Source: Pachypanchax playfairii (Eukaryota; Chordata; Actinopteri; Cyprinodontiformes; Aplocheilidae). Taken from it: a stretch of DNA of 64,000 nucleotides. Position numbers and translations under genes: made by a program. How positions within the stretch are numbered: position 1 is the first letter of the stretch; the number at the start of each line of letters is the position of its first letter. Below are positions 12,601 through 18,779 of the stretch, one piece after another. The stretch lies in the NCBI GenBank assembly GCA_006937955.1, contig SSNP01000020.1, positions 1,767,389 to 1,831,388 of the forward strand, in the 5' to 3' direction. The notes under the pieces were generated by a model. It was not told where the DNA came from, did not search any database, and saw nothing but the letters and a program-made list of their open reading frames with translations.

Positions 12601-15600
12601 TGAGGAGAGCAGGTTAGTTGCACAACAAAACATCCAACTAGGATTAGGTTACGTGGACTAGAAATGTTCTCGGAAAATACTCAGAAGAATCACAAGGATC
12701 GGCACAAGGGAAGCTACCATTCAGGTCAACAACCAGGCGCTGAATGAACGACCGCGTCTGGCTTAAGTAGTGCCCTGCTCCTCATCAGCGCTGATCGCCT
12801 CCAGGTGTAGACAATCTGCCTCACGCTCCCGCGCAGCTCCTCCTGCAGACAATTAACTCACCCAACACAGAGAATACAGCACACACAGACACTGAACCTG
12901 ACAAATCCAAAGATATTTACTAGAGCTTAAAGGTCTCACACTAAGTCAGATATTAGTGAAATAAAAGTCGCTGTTCTCTCAGACACAGGACGTATTAAAT
13001 TATTATTATGATATTATTTGTTGCATATAAGAGTAAATGTTTAGTGTTTAGCTTTCTCTGCTTCACAGCTGACTGTGTGCAGATGGCCTCGTCTCTGCTC
13101 TGCAGCTCTTTGCACCGTTAAATAAAGGTCGGCCAGAAAATCGGTCGATATCTGCCCTTTTTATAGAGTCGTCTATATTACTAAACTGTTAGGAAAAATA
13201 ATCAGTGAAATAAAAGAATTTCAGTATAGAATATCATCATAATTTATAGATATTTTGGTATTAGCTTCTACTGTAAAACAGTTTTTTTCTCAGATCAAAG
13301 TAACAGCTGTGATGACCCACTGCAGCAGCCTGTCATAGCTTTTCAAAACTAAAACTATCCTTAAAAAGTCATGAACTCGTGTCGGTCACAGGCCAGTCTT
13401 TCACTTCAGACACCGACTGTGCTGCGATTNNNNNNNNNNTCCATACTTTCGCGCTCCGGGCGCGAGATGTTATAGAGTCTGCTGGAGGGCAGAGAGGAGC
13501 CTGGCAGCAGGTCAATGGCACAGTCATAAGGCCTATGAGGTGGAAGTGAAACAGCTCTGGATCTGCTAAATACCTGTCTGAGGTCATGATACTCCTGTGG
13601 AACTCGGGTTAGATCAGGTATCTCCTCGGAAACTCTCGCCTGGGGTAGTGATGAGCGAGCCAGAGCAGAGTGCAGACACTGAGACAAACATAACAAACTC
13701 CACGAATCGATCGTGCCCTCCGTCCAATTCAGATGTGGATTATGCTTCTGCAGCCATGGATGGCCTAACACCACCGGAACCTGCGTAGAGGGAAAAATCA
13801 GAAAAGACAGTCTCTCTCGGTGATTTCCAGAAATTACCATCTCCAACTCGCAGGTCCGGTGTGTGATGGCGGTGAGAGAACGGCCATCCAAGGCCGCAAC
13901 CCTGACAGGAACCGGCAGCTTCTGGATGGACACCCCGAGCTGTTTAGCAAGAGCAGCGTCGAGGAGGTTCTGTTCACAACCTGAATCGATGAGGGCTTGA
14001 GTCTGAAAAGAGTCAGTGCAGAATAATAAAGTCACAGGCAACGTTAGACGAGAGGATTTTGTCCCTGAAGCCGCCAGACCTCCCGGTGTTACTGGCGACT
14101 GAGGTGGTTTAACCGTTTCTGGCAAGCAGCGATGAAGTGCCCTGTTGTCCCACAGTATAAGCACTCTCTTGCCTCCATGCGTCTCTGTCTCTCTGCGGGT
14201 GTGAGCCGTGCGTTGCCTAGCTGCATCGGTTCCTCTCCGGTGGCAGCCGGTGCAGCTCTGGGCGCAGCTACGCTCTCGGTGGTGCGCGGAGACGTCCTCA
14301 GTGGCGAGCGAGCGCGAAGCTCATCCATACGGTACCCAGTCATCCTGTGATCGATCTTAGTAGCCAGGTTAATTAGTTCTTCAACAGACTGAGGTTCATC
14401 CCTATGGAGTAACTGCTCCCGAACTGGCTTATTAAGCGCGCCTAAGAACGCTCCTTTGAGCGCCGGCGTGTTCCATCCAGACTCGGCAGCTAAAGTTCTA
14501 AAGTCTACGGCGAAGTCAGCTACTGACTTCTTACCTTGTTGTAGGTGACGGAGTTGGTAGGTGACTTCTGTCTCGGATTTTCGGTACGTGAAGGTTTGTT
14601 CAAAATCTTTGATGAAGACTTCCAGAGGTGTGCGGAGGATGAGAGAATAGCTGTACTTGGCCTCCGCCCATCGGAGTGCGCGTCCTCTCAGCAGGCCGAT
14701 AATATGGGCGATCTTGGAAGCATCATCAGGGAAAGACTGGGGGGAACGACAGAAGATCAGTGAACATTGTAACAGAAATCCAGAGCCTTTACCTGCCTCT
14801 CCCGCATAAGCCTCTGGATTAGGCAGCGATACGTTGCGCACGGCTGCGCACGCCAGTGGAGCCGGTGGATCTGGCTCCGGTGGAGCTGCGACCTGCTGTG
14901 GAGGAGGCTGGGAGAGAACAGATAGCTGGTTATTTACTGACTGCAGGAGGCCCGCAATCTCTTCCAGGCGCTGGTGATTGTATTGCTGTCGCTCGCACAG
15001 AGAGTTGAGCATGGTTTCGTGGCGAGCGAGAAGCTCAGGAGTTCCAACCGGGAACTGTCTGGCTGAGTCCGCGGGGTCTGACTGGCCTGGTTGTTCTGTC
15101 ACGGGCTCAGTGATTTTGTTGACCCACATTGCAGGACTCAGACTCAGACAGCGTTTCAGGTGCAAAAGTGAAAGGTTTATTTACAACGTGGAGTTCAATA
15201 TCTACAGTGCAGTGAATGTGCTCGGTGATCAGGTGCGCCAGGGGAATTCTCAGCACTGTAAGGGAGACGAGAGTTAGTCTTGAAGTCACTGAGACTGATT
15301 GAGAAATCTTGCACAAGGAGAGTCTTGAACTCACGAAAGGAGGCAGGTGATAGCACGTGAGAGGAGGGCAGGTCCAGTGCGGTGCTGTGCAGGGAGAGGG
15401 TGAGTCCAGGATGGAGGAGCCCAGGTGGATAGACGCAGGAGGGAGACAGATCAGGTTCCAGGCGACCAGACACTGTACACGGATGGGATCTCGGGACACA
15501 CGAGGAGCAGGGCGAACAATCCTGAGGAGAGCAGGTTAGTTGCACAACAAAACATCCAACTAGGATTAGGTTACGTGGACTAGAAATGTTCTCGGAAAAT

Positions 15601-18600
15601 ACTCAGAAGAATCACAAGGATCGGCACAAGGGAAGCTACCATTCAGGTCAACAACCAGGCGCTGAATGAACGACCGCGTCTGGCTTAAGTAGTGCCCTGC
15701 TCCTCATCAGCGCTGATCGCCTCCAGGTGTAGACAATCTGCCTCACGCTCCCGCGCAGCTCCTCCTGCAGACAATTAACTCACCCAACACAGAGAATACA
15801 GCACACACAGACACTGAACCTGACAAATCCAAAGATATTTACTAGAGCTTAAAGGTCTCACACTAAGTCAGATATTAGTGAAATAAAAGTCGCTGTTCTC
15901 TCAGACACAGGACGTATTAAATTATTATTATGATATTATTTGTTGCATATAAGAGTAAATGTTTAGTGTTTAGCTTTCTCTGCTTCACAGCTGACTGTGT
16001 GCAGATGGCCTCGTCTCTGCTCTGCAGCTCTTTGCACCGTTAAATAAAGGTCGGCCAGAAAATCGGTCGATATCTGCCCTTTTTATAGAGTCGTCTATAT
16101 TACTAAACTGTTAGGAAAAATAATCAGTGAAATAAAAGAATTTCAGTATAGAATATCATCATAATTTATAGATATTTTGGTATTAGCTTCTACTGTAAAA
16201 CAGTTTTTTTCTCAGATCAAAGTAACAGCTGTGATGACCCACTGCAGCAGCCTGTCATAGCTTTTCAAAACTAAAACTATCCTTAAAAAGTCATGAACTC
16301 GTGTCGGTCACAGGCCAGTCTTTCACTTCAGACACCGACTGTGCTGCGATTCTTTTTAATCCCTGATCTCTGTCTGTTCTTACCAGCTGCAAATACAGAC
16401 AAAGATGAATTTCCTTCCTAATCTGACTTTACTCTGCAACATCCGCTTGCTTCTTTCCTCCCTTTTGTCACCCATCAGAGAATTTTCTAAACAGAGCTTC
16501 AGCTTTAATCCTCCCGCTTGCCCCCCACTGACTGTCTGTCTCTTTTTGAATGTGTCTCTCTACCTTAAAAAGCCCTGTCCTTTCAGCAGGACCATCAGTG
16601 GTCTGTTTATTAACCTACTCTCAGTTCTGGGTAAACACAGAGAGGAGTGACACACAGCTTGCTCTGAACATCTTTGTAATGTCGAATAAACAAAATGAAA
16701 GGTATTGTCGCCCCCTGCTGGTACAACTGTCCAAAACCAAAGTCCAACACAGTTAGCATTAATTTTTATACACACACCCTAAAAATTATGCTAAATTTCT
16801 ACACACTTTGTAATTATTTAAATGCTGTTTAAATGTTAAATATAATTTAAATGTGCATGAGATCACATAAGGTATCTGTAGCACAGTTTTTTTCTGCAGT
16901 AAAAACAAGTCTTAAAAGGAGAGATTGTGACAAGGTCAAGAAAACATGACCCCTGCGTGTCCTTAAACCACATAAGGTCATGTTTACTTCTACATTAGTG
17001 TTTCAAAAACACAGCTCTTTGCTTCTGGCTATGTGCGACTATTTATATCTGAGCATCGCAACGTTTCCACAGGAAGGAATTAAAGCATCACGGATGATAT
17101 AATCAAGCTGCTGAATGAAGCTGCAGCCCCTGTGAAAGAGGGGGCTTTTCGGCAAGATGGGATTATGCAACAAAACCGCAACGTGGGTTATTACTCATGG
17201 AAGTATGTGTCATATATGTGATTCCTTTAATGCCAAGACTTTATATTTCATGCTTGTATTTATTATTATTGATCATGTGACCTACAGTCAAAACCTCTTG
17301 CTGGATTTCCAGCTGTAGCGTTTTTATGTTTGACATTACAAGACATCTATAAACAATGTGTGTGTGTGTATTTGTACCCTGTATCCCCTCCAGAAAGCCT
17401 GGATGAGCAGAGCTGCCTGCTCCTCAGTCAGCCGCAGAAACAAAGGGGTGGGAGGCCGAGGGCTGGATGATGGGAGGGAACAAAGAAAAAACACGGATGA
17501 GATGAAATAGAAGTGCCCTCTGAATTAGAATTTTAATCCCTGCACAAAAACATATATACAAATTTGAATATATTAATATTTCCAGATCAAACTGTATCTC
17601 AACTACAGTTGAGTGAGTGTTTATGAGCAAGACACTCACTGGATGCTGAGCCAGTCTTTGACAAAGGGAATCTCATGAAAGTTCACTGGTTTCAGTCCCT
17701 GGCTGAGGCGGTTATGACTGAGGAGAGAGAAAATAAACAGGATGACATGAGGAATGTCACATATTATAGGGACATTTTAGGAATCGGATGTTTCTTACTT
17801 GTAGAGCCACTCAGTTAAAAAGTCACAGGGGACAAATGCTGTAATTTTCCTCTGAAATACAGAAAAGAAGCTTCATTTAAAGTAAATGTACATTATTCTG
17901 AATCTCTGAACATGAAAACTTATCAGCAAATAACAGGAAAACAGATCTTTGCTCTCTGTCAATGTGATCTTAAATTTAATTTAAATACTCTGTTAATACT
18001 GACGGAGATGAGAATACACACTGATGCACATCCTGCATAAACATAAGAATCCATCTGTTCAGTGACTGATAGTTAAAGTCACTGTTTTAGTAAAAATGTA
18101 GTATAAAAGTGGAAACTATAAACTAAAGTAACACATTTTATTTGGTATTGTTCTGATAACGCAAAGTTATTGCTTTTATTTTCAGCCTGCTGTGCAAAAT
18201 AAATTATTTTAGGGTTCTTGTTTAAGTCATGACCAAACCATATCTCACCTTCTGTTTACTAATCTGTAGTTTTAGCCTAACACAAGACCTCACTTTTCCA
18301 CTCATTCTAATTTTCCTATTAATTAGATGGCATTTAATTTATATAGAATAAGAGATGCTTATCTGAAGAAACTTAAACCTTAAAACAGCCATGTTTCTGA
18401 GCCTCTCTCAGCAAAGCCTGCAGGCCTGGTAGCAACACAGGAAACACTTTCTTCTCCAGGAAACTTGTGACAGGACCTAACACCAACACATAACTACTAT
18501 CAGTATGTTACTCACGATAACAGCAATATTTCCACGCAGTCGTGAGTCTTACTTCCATGAATTTGTGGACGTGATAATGTGGCTTGAGCGTCTGTGTCTG

Positions 18601-18779
18601 AGCTGCTCTCCCTCTGCGTTTCACAGAGAGCTCTGGGCTGTTCAGCTTCAAACTCTTCAAAAACACATCGAAATAATTCAGTTTATGTGTATTCAAGATG
18701 AAACGCATAAATTTGCCCTAAACTTACCCGCACATATTTCTTCCCAAAGTGTTTTTTGAGTACCGATTGATTTTGCCAT
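33..18779 (-). CDS. iqck: IQ motif-containing protein K (8 coding exons)
   Basis: Coding exons in transcript order: 18728-18779, 18553-18654, 18379-18476, 17799-17851, 17640-17717, 17378-17462, 630-741, 33-94. They sum to 642 nt (213 aa plus TAA) and all intron phases agree. Start: ATG at 18779, giving MAKSIGTQ. Recognisable family blocks are LWEEICAEFEAEQP (residues about 12-25), VFPVLLPGLQALLREAQK, CDFLTEWLY, IPFVKDWL, HPRPPTPLFL, and one IQ motif, ALLIQAFWRGYR (about 145-156), expected to bind calmodulin or a calmodulin-like protein. The C-terminal part, VQMLRQWQTKLRE, is charged and probably helical. Intron 6 is 16.6 kb and holds a sense-oriented LTR retrotransposon. The last exon (33-94) rests on phase closure, an AAG acceptor and a short C-terminus, so it is the weakest. 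The exact molecular role of the family is poorly known. Confidence 0.88.
251..622. repeat. Interspersed repeat bounded by (TG)n microsatellites
   Basis: (TG)n tracts at about 254-296 and 591-622 enclose about 290 bp with phrases such as GGGGACCGAAGCCTGGTCCC and degenerate TTAGGG-like runs around 410-500. This resembles a low-complexity interspersed repeat common in teleosts. It lies in the last iqck intron, and the second TG tract ends within 10 bp of the exon 7 splice donor. Confidence 0.6.
1555..1601. repeat. 10-bp tandem repeat GACTGTGTGT
   Basis: Four near-perfect head-to-tail copies of GACTGTGTGT, followed by a G/T-rich tract. Confidence 0.8.
3369..3427. other. Poly(A) tract with assembly gap
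   Basis: Runs of A flank ten N at 3395-3404. The homopolymer probably broke the assembly. Lysine-rich or phenylalanine-rich frames across it are artefacts. Confidence 0.9.
4859..5195 (+). mobile_element. Interspersed DNA element, copy 1 (CAGTGATCCCTCACT family)
   Basis: Begins CAGTGATCCCTCACTTATCG and shares long stretches with 53297-53670, including GTAGGGATACACCAAGACAC, CGATTGACAAATGCGATCAT and GTTGTCAATTCAAGAT. The two copies, 48 kb apart, show that it is a dispersed family. It carries no open reading frame of its own. The terminus looks like a TIR DNA transposon, but the superfamily is not assigned. Confidence 0.7.
5196..5700 (-). mobile_element. Decayed LINE, reverse transcriptase C-terminal end
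   Basis: Minus-strand frames encode LSWFRHVVNVPPERLLKEVL, TGRRPPDRPRICCRDYLLLS and, upstream, LTYGHEIWVLTKRTRSQIQ with VAEMNFLFRVA. These blocks are typical of the C-terminal end of non-LTR retrotransposon polyproteins in fish. The frames are disconnected by shifts and stops, so this is a dead fragment within iqck intron 6. Confidence 0.75.
5701..5985 (+). mobile_element. LINE 5'-region fragment
   Basis: Plus-strand text such as CACCTTAACGTGGTGGAGGG, TATGTTGTCTGGGGTGTACG and CTGGTAGGGTCTCTCGAGGC resembles the 5' region of a teleost non-LTR element. It abuts the minus-strand RT fragment in the opposite orientation, suggesting an inverted or composite insertion. Family assignment is from recollection of the repeat type. 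Confidence 0.5.
5986..7119. other. iqck intron 6, middle part
   Basis: I see no gene, exon or clear repeat here; it is ordinary intronic sequence up to the target-site copy of the LTR element. Confidence 0.5.
7125..7853 (-). repeat. 3' LTR
   Basis: 729 bp, TG...CA ends. An AATAAA polyadenylation signal on the minus strand lies at 7204-7209. The TATA-like box and 11-nt self-primer copy seen in the 5' LTR are present here too (11-mer at 7678-7688). Confidence 0.95.
7854..7868 (-). promoter_or_regulatory. Polypurine tract for plus-strand DNA synthesis
   Basis: Read on the minus strand: TAA, eight G, TAA, directly before the 3' LTR. The first TAA is the pol stop codon, so pol ends inside the tract. 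Position and composition match the primer for second-strand synthesis in LTR retroelements. Confidence 0.85.
7865..11242 (-). CDS. pol: Retrotransposon pol polyprotein (PR-RT-RH-IN-chromodomain)
   Basis: An open frame of 1125 codons. Domains by residue: aspartic protease with DSG at 60-62 and a later VVLGHPWL; reverse transcriptase with LDLRNAYH (about 314) and the catalytic YLDD (377-380); RNase H around EVDASDSGVGAVLS through TDHKNLEYL; integrase zinc finger (H...H...CQVC) then the core DFVTG...LSDRGPQF...TNGQTERMNQE with D,D-35-E spacing; and a C-terminal chromodomain (YEVDRLLDVRR...YLVAWKGYGPEDRSWVP, last 60 residues) that would target heterochromatin. The frame begins with GTG, not ATG, and overlaps gag by 76 nt in the -1 frame, so it is expressed by frameshifting. 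No stop or frameshift was seen, so the copy may be functional. Confidence 0.95.
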   Translation of the reverse strand: MLILWDNRALHRCLPETVKPPQSPVTPGGLAASGTKSSRLTLPVTLLFCTDSFQTQALIDSGCEQNLLDAALAKQLGVSIQKLPVPVRVAALDGRSLTAITHRTCELEMVISGNHRERLSFLIFPSTQVPVVLGHPWLQKHNPHLNWTEGTIDSWSLLCLSQCLHSALARSSLPQARVSEEIPDLTRVPQEYHDLRQVFSRSRAVSLPPHRPYDCAIDLLPGSSLPSSRLYNISRPERESMETYIKESLEAGIIRRSTSPLGAGFFFVSKKDGSLRPCIDFRGLNQITIKNKYPLPLLASAFESVQGATIFTKLDLRNAYHLVRIKEGDEWKTAFKTPLGHFEYLVMPFGLTNAPAVFQALINDVLRDFLNSFVFVYLDDILIFSSSEAEHRIHVRQVLQRLLENRLFVKAEKCEFHVSSVSFLGFIFDRGQVKPDPAKVQAVVDWPTPTTRKQLQSFLGFANFYRKFIRNYSQTAAALTSLTSTKTPFQWTPEAERAFAHLKEKFSSAPILIQPDPSKQFTMEVDASDSGVGAVLSQVGQHDQRLHPCTFFSRRLSPAERGYDVGDRELLAIKLAFEEWRHWLEGATDPVVVLTDHKNLEYLQEAKQLNPRQSRWSLFFSRFNFFISYRPGSKNIKPDALSRQFNIVEAPETRTIIPPACVIGAVLWDIEEAIRRAQLNDPGPATQPPNRRYVPHSVRSRLLHWAHTARFSGHPGVGRMLGLIRRSFWWPSMYKDVKEYVQACQVCARNKSSNQHPHGLLQPLETPGRPWSHIALDFVTGLPVSKGFSVILTVVDRFSKACHLIPLKRLPSAIETAKLLVKHVFRLHGLPQEVLSDRGPQFIAQVWREFFVALGARVVLSSGFHPQTNGQTERMNQELEAALRCVCSNDPSTWSDHLPWVEYAHNTLVSSATNKSPFEVSLGYQPPLFPSEDQSPTHPSVQGHVRRCRRTWAQTVAALERTKEQNRRVADRRRIPAPTYTVGQKVWLSTRDIQIKNTHKKLAPRFIGPYEILSVPGPSTVKLRLPASMRIHPVFHVSLVKPVVSSPLCPPSAPPPPARVVDGQLVYEVDRLLDVRRRGRGRQYLVAWKGYGPEDRSWVPASFIMDPQLIRDFEASRGEPPGGGR
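11167..12243 (-). CDS. gag: Retrotransposon Gag
   Basis: 358 aa. The central part (about 125-250) is a gypsy Gag/capsid-type domain with FLLQCSLIF, LLRGRALRWAEA and FEQTFTYRKSE. Near the C-terminus is one CCHC zinc knuckle, CLYCGTTGHFIAAC. The open frame starts at an ATG inside the 5' LTR (12243) and reads through the LTR end and primer site, so the first 23 codons are LTR-encoded; a later in-frame ATG is possible. It stops with TAA at 11167, downstream of the slippery heptamer. Confidence 0.93.
   Translation of the reverse strand: MHLKRCLSLSPAMWVNKITEPVTEQPGQSDPADSARQFPVGTPELLARHETMLNSLCERQQYNHQRLEEIAGLLQSVNNQLSVLSQPPPQQVAAPPEPDPPAPLACAAVRNVSLPNPEAYAGEAGKGSGFLLQCSLIFCRSPQSFPDDASKIAHIIGLLRGRALRWAEAKYSYSLILCTPLEVFIKDFEQTFTYRKSETEITYQLRHLQQGKKSVADFAVDFRTLAAESGWNTPALKGAFLGALNKPVREQLLHRDEPQSVEELINLATKIDHRMTGYRMDELRARSPLRTSPRTTESVAAPRAAPAATGEEPMQLGNARLTPAERQRRMEARECLYCGTTGHFIAACQKRLNHLSRQ
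11185..11191 (-). promoter_or_regulatory. Predicted -1 ribosomal frameshift site GTTAAAC
   Basis: In the gag-pol overlap the minus strand reads G TTA AAC with the gag codons in phase, the X-XXY-YYZ arrangement needed for a -1 slip into pol. GTTAAAC is a known functional heptamer in an arterivirus. The same site is in the partial copy at 14107-14113. No downstream pseudoknot was modelled. Confidence 0.65.
12163..12173 (-). promoter_or_regulatory. Self-primer binding site (Tf1/sushi type)
   Basis: Just inside the 5' LTR the minus strand reads AACAACCAGGC. It is the exact complement of GCCTGGTTGTT in the LTR (12728-12738, minus), with a mismatch on both sides, so the pairing is exactly 11 nt. 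No tRNA-type TGG-initial primer site is seen at the LTR edge. This matches the self-primed minus-strand synthesis known for Tf1 and fish sushi elements. Confidence 0.75.
12175..12903 (-). repeat. 5' LTR
   Basis: 729 bp. It differs from the 3' LTR at three positions seen by eye. It holds the promoter, an AATAAA at 12254-12259 and the start of the gag frame. Confidence 0.95.
12738..12769 (-). promoter_or_regulatory. LTR core promoter: TATA-like box and inferred transcription start
   Basis: The minus strand reads TACTTAAG at 12769-12762. If the RNA begins at 12738, as the self-primer pairing requires, this box lies at -31 to -24, the standard TATA position. The start site is inferred, not observed. 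Confidence 0.6.
12904..13429. repeat. Flank sequence, first copy of a 526-bp duplicate
   Basis: Single-copy-looking iqck intron sequence after the LTR that recurs at 15826-16351 with no difference seen by eye. It ends at the N gap. Confidence 0.9.
13430..13439. other. Assembly gap (10 N)
   Basis: Ten N. The sequence to its left is genomic flank of the LTR element and to its right is the middle of pol, so the join is not biologically continuous. Confidence 0.97.
13440..14164 (-). pseudogene. pol: pol fragment cut by the gap (second copy)
   Basis: Same sequence as 10518-11242: protease and the start of the RT region, cut at the gap after SRPERES. The residues following in the conceptual translation come from N and flank and are meaningless. 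Offset to the first copy is a constant 2922 bp. Confidence 0.9.
14089..15165 (-). CDS. gag: Retrotransposon Gag, second copy
   Basis: 358 aa, intact, differing from the first copy by C to R in SLILCTPLEV and I to V in KSETEITYQ. It has the same CCHC knuckle and frameshift site. It is probably an allelic or misassembled version of the gag at 11167-12243. Confidence 0.88.
   Translation of the reverse strand: MHLKRCLSLSPAMWVNKITEPVTEQPGQSDPADSARQFPVGTPELLARHETMLNSLCERQQYNHQRLEEIAGLLQSVNNQLSVLSQPPPQQVAAPPEPDPPAPLACAAVRNVSLPNPEAYAGEAGKGSGFLLQCSLIFCRSPQSFPDDASKIAHIIGLLRGRALRWAEAKYSYSLILRTPLEVFIKDFEQTFTYRKSETEVTYQLRHLQQGKKSVADFAVDFRTLAAESGWNTPALKGAFLGALNKPVREQLLHRDEPQSVEELINLATKIDHRMTGYRMDELRARSPLRTSPRTTESVAAPRAAPAATGEEPMQLGNARLTPAERQRRMEARECLYCGTTGHFIAACQKRLNHLSRQ
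15097..15825 (-). repeat. LTR of the duplicated contig
   Basis: 729 bp. At the three positions where the first element's LTRs differ it matches the left LTR twice and the right LTR once. The 11-nt primer copy is at 15650-15660. Confidence 0.92.
15826..16351. repeat. Flank sequence, second copy of the 526-bp duplicate
   Basis: Identical by eye to 12904-13429, then continues into single-copy iqck intron sequence (CTTTTTAATCCCTGATC...). Confidence 0.9.
16352..17377. other. iqck intron 6, proximal part
   Basis: No exon or defined repeat is seen. A short TG run occurs near 17358. Confidence 0.5.

Larger units (their letters stand above)
7120..12908 (-). mobile_element. Full-length Ty3/gypsy (sushi-type chromovirus) LTR retrotransposon with target-site duplication
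   Basis: Element 7125-12903 is bounded by two 729-bp LTRs, and both ends are flanked by the 5-bp duplication AATCC (7120-7124, 12904-12908). The LTRs start TGTCA and end TGACA and differ at three positions by eye, so the insertion is young. Inside, on the minus strand, lie gag, pol (protease, RT, RNase H, integrase, chromodomain) and a polypurine tract. Both ORFs are open. The domain order with an integrase-terminal chromodomain places it among chromoviruses, and the self-priming site points to the Tf1/sushi branch. It sits in iqck intron 6 in the same orientation as iqck. Confidence 0.96.
13440..15825 (-). mobile_element. Partial second copy of the same LTR element (probable assembly duplicate)
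   Basis: Colinear with 10518-12903 without indels, including gag, the pol start and one LTR. The substitutions noted by eye lie mainly in gag (about 14470-14850). It shares the identical downstream flank and AATCC, so it is very likely the same locus placed twice. Confidence 0.88.

Noticed and set aside
12185..12623. 130-aa and 116-aa minus-strand frames, repeated at 7135-7573 and 15107-15545
   Set aside because: They lie in the LTRs and recur only because the LTR recurs; no domain is visible.
13369..13587. Pol-like frame crossing the gap at 13430
   Set aside because: It joins genomic flank to pol through N and has no biological meaning.
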